Source of the DNA: an uncultured Marvinbryantia sp.
Lineage (GTDB): Bacteria; Bacillota; Clostridia; Lachnospirales; Lachnospiraceae
Assembly: GCA_934408725.1 (NCBI GenBank)
Contig: CAKRVB010000008.1
Location: 42,886 to 106,885, forward strand
Direction: 5' to 3'
DNA: 64,000 nucleotides
Each line of letters starts with the position of its first letter. The first letter of the stretch is position 1. Made by a program: the position numbers and the translations under genes. This document shows positions 17,552 to 26,184 of the stretch, piece by piece. The notes beneath the pieces are model-generated. The model worked only from the letters and a program-made list of their open reading frames with translations. It had not been told where the DNA came from and ran no database searches.

Positions 17552-20256
17552 GGTTTGTGAAAAGATGGAAAAAGACCGGTGCAGTGCTTCTGGCACTGAC
17601 CTTGCTGACCGGAAGTATTCAGGGAAGAATGATACAGGCGGAAGAACGGGCGGTGATGACAGGCCAGACAGAGCTGCCTGGAAAAGAGAAAATGACAGAA
17701 CAAAAAGAAGATGTGCCGGAGGAAACAGAACAGCTCCTGACAGAAATGGAAACAGGAAAACAGACAGAGTTTACAGAAGAAATACAACAGGATGAATCAG
17801 ACCGGGAAAAAATGACTGAGGAGACAGAAAACGCAGAAGAAAATGAAGAAAACACAGAATCAGAACAGCCGTCAGAAGAAAAAACAGAAGCAGCATCAGA
17901 GCAGGAAAATGGCAGTACATTGGAACGAGATTCAGAGGAGGAAACGGAAAGTGAGAAAGAAACGGAAAGCGAGAGTGAATCTGAGACAGAAGATCTGTAT
18001 GGAATAGAGGCATTTGCGATGGACAGAACACCTTCTGGCAGTCCGATTGCACAGGCAGGGGGATGGCAGGCGGTAACATCAGCCAATCGTTTCTCACCGG
18101 ATTATCTGCCGGTAAAATTTTATCCCGGAATTTCTTCACTGGAGGTATTTAATTCCTCAAGTCAGGTAGTAGCTGGCACAACATCCAGTGGAAGAACGTA
18201 TCTGTATCCGAAGACTAAGGGACAGGGAGGAATGTTTGGTGCTATTTATCACAAAGTGTTGTACAGCAACCACAGATGGTATGATTTGAGAATGACAGTG
18301 ACCAATTACACATCCAAGATTCATTATGATGGTGGTGGGACAATGGAATCCTATCCATTCATTCTGATGCTTCCTTCTGTGATAGAATGGCGTTTTATTC
18401 AGTCCATAGGCGGTGTTGTTATGAAATGTGAGTTTCTTGATAGCGCAACAGGAGCCGTTTCACCGGTAAACACCAGATTTCAGTGGTGGGATGTGGACAG
18501 TGCACAGCGTTTCGGAATGAAAACGGGAGATGGCGTAGTTGCCGGTAAATATTATTACAGTGGATCGAAAGTGTATGTAGAAAGTGGAGCGACTGTAGCC
18601 GGAGTGAAAAATCTGGAAATGCTGGTAGGACCAACGGAAGATTCTGAGACAACGGATCCTAATTACTGTGTTACATATGAACTACAGAACTGCAGCACCT
18701 ATTATATGGCGATTGGACCAAGAGATCATATTGATGATGATAATTACAGCTATGGAAAATCTCATATACAGGAACTAAATGATAAGCTGAAAAATGCAAC
18801 GGCTACGGATATTGATTCCAGTCAGACATTGCTTCAGACGGATACTTCTCTTACAATCATTGATACACCGGCACCTGAGAAAACAGTATCCAGCGATGGA
18901 AATATCTGGGGCACGGAAAATGATCTGGCATCTGTATCGGATTCCTATTGGTACCAGATCCGTCAGTTTGTTCCGTGGCAAAGCAGCAAGGCGTATTATC
19001 AGTCACTGACTATTCAGGATCAGCTGCCACAGGGGCTGGAGTATGTTGGTAATGCCCATGTGATCAGGGAAGAAGATGGAAAAGATATGACAGGAAATTT
19101 TGTCATTGAGCCGACTGGCGGAGTGGTCAGAGCAGCCGCAGGTGCCAGTTTACTTGGTAGTAAGAATCTGTATGGCTATCATTTTTTGCTGCGATTCCAG
19201 GTAAGAATGGTGCCGACAGATCAGGTACCACAATATTCCGGAAATACGGCGCTTTATGAAGTGAAAAATACGGCCATGACCGTTTATCAGCATAAAACAG
19301 ACGGAACCGTTGTAGAGAAAAGGTCAAATGAAGTGCTGACGAGAGCCAGTGTCTGCCGGGAAGAACAGCCTTCACCAGAAAAATATCTGGATCAGACGCC
19401 TGGAAAGACAGAAAAAAATCTGATTCTGCGAGAAGATGAGATCCTTTTCTGTGTACGGCAAAAGCTGCCGGAAAACAAAGTCGCATTTCTTCCGCAGGCT
19501 GTGACTATAACAGATTCACTGGCATCCTGTCTGGAACTGGTGGAGGTGCAAACGGGACGGCAGAGAAAAGACGCAGATGGTTTCACAGCAGTACCGAATG
19601 CACAAATAGAAAATCAGGATAATCAGTTAACCGTAAGGATACCTCTGGAAGCAGAAGATAATGGAGGAATTCTGCAGATTGAGATGCGGTGCAGAATACG
19701 AAAAGGAATGGATCTTTCTCCCTGGAAAAAGGCGACATCCGACGGCAGCGTATGGGTGCAGATACCGAATAAAGCAGATGTGACGGTAGAGTGGAAAAAC
19801 GGGGCACCTTCATCTATAACGAAAAGTTCCAATCAGGCGCAGGCAAACTTGCGGATCAATCATATCTGGCTGACAAAGCAGATACAAACCGAGGATATTG
19901 TCTGGGCACATGGCAATCCGATTTTTATCTTTTCGATAACTGGAAAAGATGCGGCAGGAAAGCCACAGGCATGGTATCAGGCGGTAGAATTTACACAGGA
20001 GCAGGTATCTGCTGAGGGAAAAGCGATTCTGACAGCAGACTTTGAGGTACCGGCTGGAATCTATGAAGCATCAGAAGAAAAAACGATGCGATACCAGCTG
20101 GAAGAAATCAGTCAGATTCAGAACGGAACAAAACTTGGAGAAAGGGTAAAATTTGATCTGACATATGGAGGAGATGGAAAGGCCGTTTTCCAGAATCAAA
20201 AGACAACTGATGCAGAAGAAAGCCATACAGCGTTGGTGAATAATAAAATTGGATAG
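17548..20256 (+). CDS. Large secreted surface protein with acidic stalk and pilin-type isopeptide domain
   Basis: 902-residue exported protein, last of the operon. The N-terminus is a standard signal (basic start, TGAVLLALTLLTGSI, about residues 10-26), not the SipW type. Residues about 30-150 are extremely rich in Glu, Thr and Ser, a disordered acidic segment. A globular part follows (about 165-430), then a region (about 450-620) with QIRQFVPW, LTIQDQLPQGLEYVG and AHVIREEDGKDMTGNF, the pattern of isopeptide-forming fimbrial D-L domains, and two more beta-type domains. No LPXTG-like motif or C-terminal helix is seen, so it must be held by a partner or released. An adhesin or fibre tip is inference. 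Confidence 0.72.
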   Translation: MRFVKRWKKTGAVLLALTLLTGSIQGRMIQAEERAVMTGQTELPGKEKMTEQKEDVPEETEQLLTEMETGKQTEFTEEIQQDESDREKMTEETENAEENEENTESEQPSEEKTEAASEQENGSTLERDSEEETESEKETESESESETEDLYGIEAFAMDRTPSGSPIAQAGGWQAVTSANRFSPDYLPVKFYPGISSLEVFNSSSQVVAGTTSSGRTYLYPKTKGQGGMFGAIYHKVLYSNHRWYDLRMTVTNYTSKIHYDGGGTMESYPFILMLPSVIEWRFIQSIGGVVMKCEFLDSATGAVSPVNTRFQWWDVDSAQRFGMKTGDGVVAGKYYYSGSKVYVESGATVAGVKNLEMLVGPTEDSETTDPNYCVTYELQNCSTYYMAIGPRDHIDDDNYSYGKSHIQELNDKLKNATATDIDSSQTLLQTDTSLTIIDTPAPEKTVSSDGNIWGTENDLASVSDSYWYQIRQFVPWQSSKAYYQSLTIQDQLPQGLEYVGNAHVIREEDGKDMTGNFVIEPTGGVVRAAAGASLLGSKNLYGYHFLLRFQVRMVPTDQVPQYSGNTALYEVKNTAMTVYQHKTDGTVVEKRSNEVLTRASVCREEQPSPEKYLDQTPGKTEKNLILREDEILFCVRQKLPENKVAFLPQAVTITDSLASCLELVEVQTGRQRKDADGFTAVPNAQIENQDNQLTVRIPLEAEDNGGILQIEMRCRIRKGMDLSPWKKATSDGSVWVQIPNKADVTVEWKNGAPSSITKSSNQAQANLRINHIWLTKQIQTEDIVWAHGNPIFIFSITGKDAAGKPQAWYQAVEFTQEQVSAEGKAILTADFEVPAGIYEASEEKTMRYQLEEISQIQNGTKLGERVKFDLTYGGDGKAVFQNQKTTDAEESHTALVNNKIG

Positions 20257-20328
20257 TAAAACTGCACAAAAACAGAATACCGATATCATGAATAATATAC
20301 GAAAAACCGGAATAAGAACAAAAAGTAC

Positions 20329-20357
20329 TTGCCAATATGCTACCCGTGTGCTATTGT
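20329..20357 (+). promoter_or_regulatory. Promoter of the alpha-glucan ABC cluster
   Basis: TTGCCA (20329-20334), 17-base spacer, TATTGT (20352-20357). It lies just upstream of a perfect 10-base inverted repeat, in the usual position for a LacI-type roadblock. Confidence 0.5.
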
Positions 20358-20370
20358 GAAATCAGAAACC

Positions 20371-20394
20371 GGAAACGTTACCGATAACGTTTCC
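20371..20394 (+). promoter_or_regulatory. LacI-type operator, perfect inverted repeat
   Basis: Arms GGAAACGTTA and TAACGTTTCC separated by CCGA form a perfect inverted repeat. Each arm contains AACGTT, the CG-centred core typical of LacI/GalR operators. It lies about 10 bases past the expected transcription start and 49 bases before the binding-protein gene. The probable ligand-responsive repressor is encoded at 23628. Confidence 0.72.
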
Positions 20395-20442
20395 AAAAAG
20401 TGACAAAAAAGTAAAAAATTAAAAGGGAAAAGGAGAAGTGAC

Positions 20443-21753
20443 ATGAAAAAATTAACGAAAGTAGCAGTATCAGCAGCAATCATGGCAAGTGCATTTGCAG
20501 TATCTGCAAGCGCAGATGGCGGAAAGGTATATTACCTGAATTTTGCTCCTGAAGTAGCAGATCAGTGGGAAGCTCTTGCAGAACAGTATTCTGAAGAAAC
20601 AGGTACAGAGGTGCAGGTAGTTACCGCAGCATCCGGAACTTATGAATCTACTCTGAAGTCTGAAATGGACAAGAGTGATGCACCTACACTGTTTCAGGTA
20701 AATGGCCCGGTTGGACTGGAAACATGGAAAGATTACTGCTATGATCTGAAAGATACAGAAGTATATAAAGATCTGGCAAGCGATGACTTTGCGCTGATCA
20801 ATGAAGACGGATCTGTATCCGGTATTGCATATAAGATTGAGACTTATGGTCTGATCTACAACAAAACTTTACTGAATGAGTATTTTGAGACAGACGGAGC
20901 AGTAGTTACCTCTGTAGAAGAGATTAATAATTTTGATACGTTAAAAGCAGTAGTGGAAGATATCACTGCAAAGAAAGAAGAACTGGGCATCGAAGGTGCA
21001 TTTACCTCTGCCGGTATGGATTCATCTTCTGACTGGAGATTTAAGACTCATCTGGCAAACCTGCCGATTTATTATGAATACAAGGCTGACGGAATCACAT
21101 CCACAGATGCGATCAAAGGAACCTATCTTGATAACTACAAGAACATCTGGGATCTGTATATCAACAATGCAACCTGCGAACCGACTATGATTTCCAGCAA
21201 GAGCGCAGAAGATGCCCGTGCAGAATTTGCTCTTGGTGAAGCTGTATTCTATCAGAATGGTACATGGGAAACCAGTGGTATCCTGGAAGAAGGCGACCTG
21301 ACAGAAGATGATCTTGGAATGCTTCCAATCTATATTGGAGTAGAAGGAGAAGAAAATCAGGGTCTGTGTACCGGTTCTGAAAACTACTGGTGTGTAAATG
21401 CAAAAGCATCTGAAGAGGATATCCAGGCAACAGTTGATTTCCTGACATGGTGCATCAGCAGTGATGAAGGAAGAACAGCCATCAGTAAAGATATGGGATT
21501 TGCAACACCATTCACTACCTTTGATGATAATTATGCAGCAGATAACGTTCTGGTAAATGAAGCAGCAAAATATGTAGAAGATGGAAAGACATCTGTAACA
21601 TGGTGCTTCACAACTATGCCATCTGAAAACTGGAAAGACGGTGTAGGAAGTGCACTTCTGGAATATGCTCAGGGTACCGGCGAATGGGACGGTGTTGTGA
21701 CAGCATTCGTTGATGGATGGGCTACAGAATATGCAGCAGCACATGCAGAATAA
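20443..21753 (+). CDS. Sugar ABC transporter substrate-binding protein (MalE-like)
   Basis: 436-residue extracellular binding protein of the CUT1 (oligosaccharide) class. The signal peptide (about residues 1-25) ends in AVSASADGG and contains no lipobox cysteine, so lipid anchoring is not predicted; this is unusual for a Gram-positive binding protein. The mature part has EALAEQYSEETGTEVQVV and FQVNGPVG, and the C-terminal WCFTTMPSENWKDGVG typical of MalE-type folds. Malto- or isomalto-oligosaccharides are likely, given malQ and the GH13 enzyme downstream. The ribosome site AAAGGAGAAG is strong. A terminator-like hairpin follows the gene. Confidence 0.92.
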   Translation: MKKLTKVAVSAAIMASAFAVSASADGGKVYYLNFAPEVADQWEALAEQYSEETGTEVQVVTAASGTYESTLKSEMDKSDAPTLFQVNGPVGLETWKDYCYDLKDTEVYKDLASDDFALINEDGSVSGIAYKIETYGLIYNKTLLNEYFETDGAVVTSVEEINNFDTLKAVVEDITAKKEELGIEGAFTSAGMDSSSDWRFKTHLANLPIYYEYKADGITSTDAIKGTYLDNYKNIWDLYINNATCEPTMISSKSAEDARAEFALGEAVFYQNGTWETSGILEEGDLTEDDLGMLPIYIGVEGEENQGLCTGSENYWCVNAKASEEDIQATVDFLTWCISSDEGRTAISKDMGFATPFTTFDDNYAADNVLVNEAAKYVEDGKTSVTWCFTTMPSENWKDGVGSALLEYAQGTGEWDGVVTAFVDGWATEYAAAHAE

Positions 21754-21765
21754 TAAAATATCAGC

Positions 21766-21783
21766 GTAACTGTTCGAAGATAG
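21766..21783 (+). repeat. Sequence resembling one end of the 27.2-kb MITE-like element
   Basis: GTAACTGTTCGAAGATAG closely matches the left end of the element at 27215 (GTAACTATTCCGAAGGTAG): two substitutions and one missing C. No matching right end was found downstream, so it may be a relic or chance. Confidence 0.35.
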
Positions 21784-21801
21784 GATTTTATAGGAAAAGG
21801 A

Positions 21802-21834
21802 AAAAGGGTGAGCGATGCTTCGCTCATCCTTTTC
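21802..21834. terminator. Hairpin between binding-protein and permease genes
   Basis: 13-base stem (GGGTGAGCG/CGCTCATCC extended by A/T pairs) with a 6-base loop, followed by TTTTC. As a partial terminator or 3' stabiliser it would give more binding protein than permease. Confidence 0.65.
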
Positions 21835-21855
21835 AGAATGGTGAGGAAGGAAATT

Positions 21856-22704
21856 ATGAATAAAGCAATCAAAAAATACTGGCCGGTATTTGTTTTGCCA
21901 ACGATGCTGGCATTTACCATTGGATTTATCGCTCCGTTTATTCTGGGTATTTATCTTTCTTTCTGTAAATTTACAACTGTCACAGATGCAAAGTGGGTGG
22001 GACTTTCCAACTACGCAAAGATCTGGGGAGATGCATCGGATCCATTCCTGCATTCTCTGTGGTATACAGCACTTTTTACAGTGGTTTCAGTTCTGCTGAT
22101 TAACATTCTGGCTTTTGTAGTAGCTATGTTTCTGACAAAGAAAATCAGAGGAACCAATATTTTCAGAACCATCTTCTTTATGCCGAATCTGATCGGTGGT
22201 ATTATTCTGGGTTATATCTGGCAGCTGCTGCTGAACGGTATCCTGACACATTTCCAGAGAACTCTGACCTATTCTTCTGTATATGGTTTCTGGGGACTGG
22301 TAATACTGATGTGCTGGCAGCAGATCGGATATATGATGATTATCTATATTTCCGGTATTCAGAATATTCCGGGAGAACTGATTGAAGCGGCCAAAATCGA
22401 TGGCGCAAATAGTCGACAGATATTGAAAAATGTCACAATTCCGATGGTAATGCCATCTATCACGATCTGTACATTCCTGACATTGACGAACGGATTTAAA
22501 CTTTTTGACCAGAACCTGGCGCTGACAGACGGAGCACCATCTAAAATGTCAGAAATGCTGGCGTTGAATATTTATAACACGTTTTATGGGCGTACCGGAT
22601 ATGAGGGCGTAGGGCAGGCAAAAGCAGTTCTGTTCTTTATTCTGGTAGCGGCAATTGCGATTACACAGAATATCCTTACCAGAACAAAGGAGGTGCAGCA
22701 GTAA
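21856..22704 (+). CDS. Sugar ABC transporter permease (MalF-type)
   Basis: 283-residue inner-membrane permease with six helices. The EAA loop for ATPase contact reads ELIEAAKIDGANSRQILKNV. ATG 21856 is chosen because GAGGAAGGA lies 6-14 bases upstream; an earlier in-frame ATG (21808) falls within the hairpin. Its stop codon shares a base with the start of the second permease. No ATPase gene lies in the cluster, so a shared MsmX-type ATPase elsewhere is expected. Confidence 0.94.
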   Translation: MNKAIKKYWPVFVLPTMLAFTIGFIAPFILGIYLSFCKFTTVTDAKWVGLSNYAKIWGDASDPFLHSLWYTALFTVVSVLLINILAFVVAMFLTKKIRGTNIFRTIFFMPNLIGGIILGYIWQLLLNGILTHFQRTLTYSSVYGFWGLVILMCWQQIGYMMIIYISGIQNIPGELIEAAKIDGANSRQILKNVTIPMVMPSITICTFLTLTNGFKLFDQNLALTDGAPSKMSEMLALNIYNTFYGRTGYEGVGQAKAVLFFILVAAIAITQNILTRTKEVQQ

Positions 22705-23543
22705 TGAATGTAAGAAAAGCAAAACATGGGACTTTATTGACGGTTCTGTTTACAATTATTTCGATTGCATATGTGTATCCTATTTTTCTGGTACTCATTA
22801 ATTCTTTTAAGAAAAAAGCTTATATCAGCCGAGATCCATTCTCCATTCCACAGGAAAAAATATTTGTGGGACTGGATAATTATGTAAAAGGAATTCAGAA
22901 AACAGGATTTGTGCAGGCCTTTGGGCTGTCTCTGTTTATTACGATATGCTCTGTGGCTGTTATTATTCTCTGTACCTCTATGTGTGCATGGTATATCTGC
23001 AGAGTAAAAAATGCAGCAACCAATACAATTTACTATCTTTGCCTGTTTTCTATGATTGTACCGTTCCAGATGGTAATGTTTACATTGTCTAAAATCGCAA
23101 ACATATTGCATCTGAACAATCCGGTTGGTATAATCGTTGTGTATTTGGGCTTTGGAGCCGGTCTTTCCGTCTTTATGTTTGTCGGTTTTGTAAAGTCCAT
23201 ACCGCTGGAAATAGAAGAAGCAGCAATGATTGATGGATGTACTCCGCTTCAGACCTTTTTCCAGGTGGTGCTTCCGATCCTGAAGCCAACCTGCATTACC
23301 GTAACGATTCTGCAGGCGATGTGGATCTGGAATGACTACCTCCTGCCATATCTGGTTCTGGACATCAAAAAGTATAAGACCATTCCGATTGCCGTTCAGT
23401 ATCTGAAGGGCGGCTATGGTTCCGTAGATATGGGAGCTATGATGGGTGTTCTGGTGCTGGCAATCATTCCGATCATTATTTTCTACCTGTTCTGCCAGAG
23501 ATATATTATCGAAGGCGTGGTAGCAGGAGCTGTCAAAGGTTAA
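22704..23543 (+). CDS. Sugar ABC transporter permease (MalG-type)
   Basis: 279-residue second permease with six helices and the EAA loop EIEEAAMIDGCTPLQTFFQV; the C-terminal YIIEGVVAGAVKG is typical of CUT1 MalG proteins. Start ATG overlaps the preceding TAA by one base, with AAAGGAGG 11 bases upstream, so the two permeases are translated together in matched amounts. Confidence 0.94.
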   Translation: MNVRKAKHGTLLTVLFTIISIAYVYPIFLVLINSFKKKAYISRDPFSIPQEKIFVGLDNYVKGIQKTGFVQAFGLSLFITICSVAVIILCTSMCAWYICRVKNAATNTIYYLCLFSMIVPFQMVMFTLSKIANILHLNNPVGIIVVYLGFGAGLSVFMFVGFVKSIPLEIEEAAMIDGCTPLQTFFQVVLPILKPTCITVTILQAMWIWNDYLLPYLVLDIKKYKTIPIAVQYLKGGYGSVDMGAMMGVLVLAIIPIIIFYLFCQRYIIEGVVAGAVKG

Positions 23544-23627
23544 AGAAACGAAAGAAAACCGATCCCGGCAGACTGAGATAAGAAGATATGTCTGTGGGAA
23601 CGGTATGTCAGAAGTGAGGTCAGAACA

Positions 23628-24662
23628 ATGGGAAACGTTACGATTAAAGATATTGCGCGGATATGCGGCGTAGGAGTCAGCACAGTCTCAAGAGCTATGA
23701 ATAATCATCCGGATATCAATCAGGAAACAAAGGATATGATTATGCAGGCCATTGAACAGAATAACTATGTGCCAAATAACAGTGCGAGAAATCTGAAAAG
23801 AACAGATGCCAAGGCCATTGCTGTTCTGGTCAAGGGAATCAGTAATCCATTGTTTAACCGTATGATTAAAGTAATTGAGCAGATCACTCAGAAGGAAAAA
23901 TACGAACTGGTTTTGCAGCATGTGGATGATAACCAGGATGAGGTCACAGTTGCCATTGAGCTGGAGAAAGAAAAAAGACTGCGCGGTATTGTCTTTCTGG
24001 GAGGTTACTTTTCTCATTCTGAAGAAAAACTCAAGCAGATCTCTATTCCGTTTGTTTTAAGTACGATTAAGCTGGAAGAAGAGGATGGACGACAGGAATA
24101 CGCATCTATTTCGGTAGATGATATCAAGGAAAGTGAGCGGATTATAGAATATCTGCTTCAAAATGGGCACCGTAAAATTGCAGTTATTGGTTCCAGAAAA
24201 GACGATGAAAGTATCGGCTGGCTGCGTCTGCAGGGATACCGCAGAGCACTGGAACGCTATCACGTAGCGGTAGATGAGGAGCTGATCTGCTATGTGCCTG
24301 GAAATCTGGCAACCTACAGTATGGAGGCCGGATATGAGATGACGGATCAGCTGCTGAAAAAGGGAAAGGCATTTACGGCTTTATTCGCCATGTCTGACAG
24401 CATGGCGGTGGGAGCCTGCAAAGCGATTCTGGATCATGGCGGCAGCATTCCGGATCAGTATTCGGTAGTGGGGTTTGATGGAATGGATGTGGCACAATAC
24501 TATAATCCTTCCATTACAACGATTCGACAGCCGGTAGAAGAAATGGCAGAAGCCACGATCCGTATGCTGCTGGAACTGATTCGTAAGAAAAACAAGAGCA
24601 GACATCTTGTTTTTGAAGGACAGCTGATTGAAGGACAGTCAGTAAGAAATATCACAGAATAA
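23628..24662 (+). CDS. LacI family transcriptional regulator
   Basis: 344-residue repressor. The N-terminal helix-turn-helix NVTIKDIARICGVGVSTVSR is followed by the hinge (NNSARNLKR) and a periplasmic-binding-protein-like sugar domain (about residues 60-335) with VGFDGMDVAQYYNPSITTI. It sits between the transporter and malQ in the same direction. The likely target is the inverted repeat at 20371, and the first codons of this gene contain GGAAACGTTAC, a copy of one operator arm. An imperfect hairpin (23563-23605) lies upstream. The inducer is probably a maltose-type sugar, by context only. Confidence 0.94.
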   Translation: MGNVTIKDIARICGVGVSTVSRAMNNHPDINQETKDMIMQAIEQNNYVPNNSARNLKRTDAKAIAVLVKGISNPLFNRMIKVIEQITQKEKYELVLQHVDDNQDEVTVAIELEKEKRLRGIVFLGGYFSHSEEKLKQISIPFVLSTIKLEEEDGRQEYASISVDDIKESERIIEYLLQNGHRKIAVIGSRKDDESIGWLRLQGYRRALERYHVAVDEELICYVPGNLATYSMEAGYEMTDQLLKKGKAFTALFAMSDSMAVGACKAILDHGGSIPDQYSVVGFDGMDVAQYYNPSITTIRQPVEEMAEATIRMLLELIRKKNKSRHLVFEGQLIEGQSVRNITE

Positions 24663-24687
24663 AACAAAAATGAAGGAGGAGCAGACG

Positions 24688-26184
24688 ATGAGAGCAAGTG
24701 GAATATTGCTTCCGATCAGCAGTCTCCCATCAAAATACGGCATTGGATGTTTTTCTGAGAGTGCCTACCAGTTTGTGGATCAGCTAAAGGAAGCCGGACA
24801 GAAGTACTGGCAGATTCTGCCGCTGGGTCCAACCAGTTATGGTGATTCTCCTTATCAGTCTTTTTCCACTTTTGCAGGAAATCCTTATTTTATCAGTCTG
24901 GAAGAACTGATCGAAGAAGGAACTCTGACAAAACAGGAATGTGATCAGGCTGATTTTGGAAAAGATGAACGCCATGTGGACTATGGAAAGCTTTATGAAG
25001 CGAGGTTTCCGCTTCTGAGAAAAGCATATGTGCGCAGCAAAATCAGTGAAAATCCAGAATTTCACCGGTTTATGGAAGAAAATGGATACTGGGTAAGAGA
25101 TTATGCGATTTTTATGGCAGTGAAAGCCTTTTTCGGTGGAAAAAGCTGGGATCAGTGGCCGGAAGACATCCGTAAGAGATGGGGCTATGCCATGGATTAT
25201 TACCAGAGAGAATTATATTATGAAATTGAATTTTATGAATATGTTCAGTTTGTATTTCTGAAGCAATGGAACCGACTGAAAGAATATGCACATCAGAATG
25301 GAGTGCAGATTATTGGGGATATTCCAATCTATGTAGCCTATGACAGCGCAGATACCTGGGCGAATCCGGAACTGTTCCAGCTGGATGAGGAAAATCTGCC
25401 ATCTGCAGTGGCAGGATGTCCGCCAGATGGCTTTGCAGCGGACGGGCAGCTGTGGGGGAATCCACTGTACCGGTGGGAATATCATCGTCAGACCGGATAT
25501 GCATGGTGGGTAAGCCGCCTTGCTTACTGCTATCAGCTGTATGATATAGTTCGTATTGATCATTTTCGTGGATTTGATGAATATTTTTCGATTCCTTATG
25601 GAGATAAGACAGCACATAACGGCCATTGGGAAAAGGGGCCGGGAATTGAACTGTTCTGGCGTGTGAAGGAATGTCTGGGGGAAAAAGAAGTGATCGCTGA
25701 AGACCTGGGCTATGTGACAGATTCTGTCAGACAGCTGGTCAGAGATACCGGTTACCCAGGTATGAAGGTACTGGAGTTCGCATTTGATTCCAGAGATACC
25801 GGAAGTGCCAATGATTATTTACCGCATAATTATCCGGAAAACAGTGTTGTCTACACCGGAACCCATGACAATGAGACATTGACCGGATGGTTTGAAGGTA
25901 TCCTGCCACAGGAGCGTCAGATGGTGCGTAATTATCTGAATAATCACAGAGACAGTGATAAAGAGATTTACTGGGATATGGTTTGTACGGCCATGCAGAG
26001 TGTATCAAAGCTGTGTGTGATCCCGATTCAGGATTATCTGGGATATGGCAACGAAGCCCGCATGAATCAGCCATCAACCCTGGGAGAAAACTGGAAGTGG
26101 CGGTTGAAAAAGGGAGAGCTGAGTGAAGAACTGATTCAGAAAATAAAAAATATTACGATGTGGTATGGAAGGTATTACGGATGA
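24688..26184 (+). CDS. malQ: 4-alpha-glucanotransferase (amylomaltase, GH77)
   Basis: 498-residue cytoplasmic enzyme that transfers alpha-1,4-glucan chains between maltodextrins and releases glucose. GH77 landmarks: GILLPISSLPSKYGIGCF at the N-terminus, catalytic nucleophile in IVRIDHFRGF, acid/base in VIAEDLGYV, and transition-state Asp in YTGTHDNET. ATG 24688 follows AAGGAGGAG by 8 bases; the earlier ATG 24670 lacks a site. It ends in an ATGA overlap with the dipeptidase gene. It completes maltodextrin use together with the transporter and the GH13 enzyme. Confidence 0.96.
   Translation: MRASGILLPISSLPSKYGIGCFSESAYQFVDQLKEAGQKYWQILPLGPTSYGDSPYQSFSTFAGNPYFISLEELIEEGTLTKQECDQADFGKDERHVDYGKLYEARFPLLRKAYVRSKISENPEFHRFMEENGYWVRDYAIFMAVKAFFGGKSWDQWPEDIRKRWGYAMDYYQRELYYEIEFYEYVQFVFLKQWNRLKEYAHQNGVQIIGDIPIYVAYDSADTWANPELFQLDEENLPSAVAGCPPDGFAADGQLWGNPLYRWEYHRQTGYAWWVSRLAYCYQLYDIVRIDHFRGFDEYFSIPYGDKTAHNGHWEKGPGIELFWRVKECLGEKEVIAEDLGYVTDSVRQLVRDTGYPGMKVLEFAFDSRDTGSANDYLPHNYPENSVVYTGTHDNETLTGWFEGILPQERQMVRNYLNNHRDSDKEIYWDMVCTAMQSVSKLCVIPIQDYLGYGNEARMNQPSTLGENWKWRLKKGELSEELIQKIKNITMWYGRYYG

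Noticed and set aside
20358..20380. CcpA cre site before the alpha-glucan cluster
   Set aside because: The GAAACCGGAAACG stretch matches the cre pattern only partly; the LacI-type inverted repeat explains the same bases better.
21022..22053. Open frame of about 343 codons on the minus strand across the binding-protein and permease genes
   Set aside because: Antisense to two well-supported genes, spans their intergenic hairpin, Cys- and Phe-rich without family features.
23563..23605. Terminator before the lacI gene
   Set aside because: CCG-TCCC-CAGAC pairs with GTCTG-GGGA-CGG around a long loop, but no T-tract follows, so it is more likely a leader structure.
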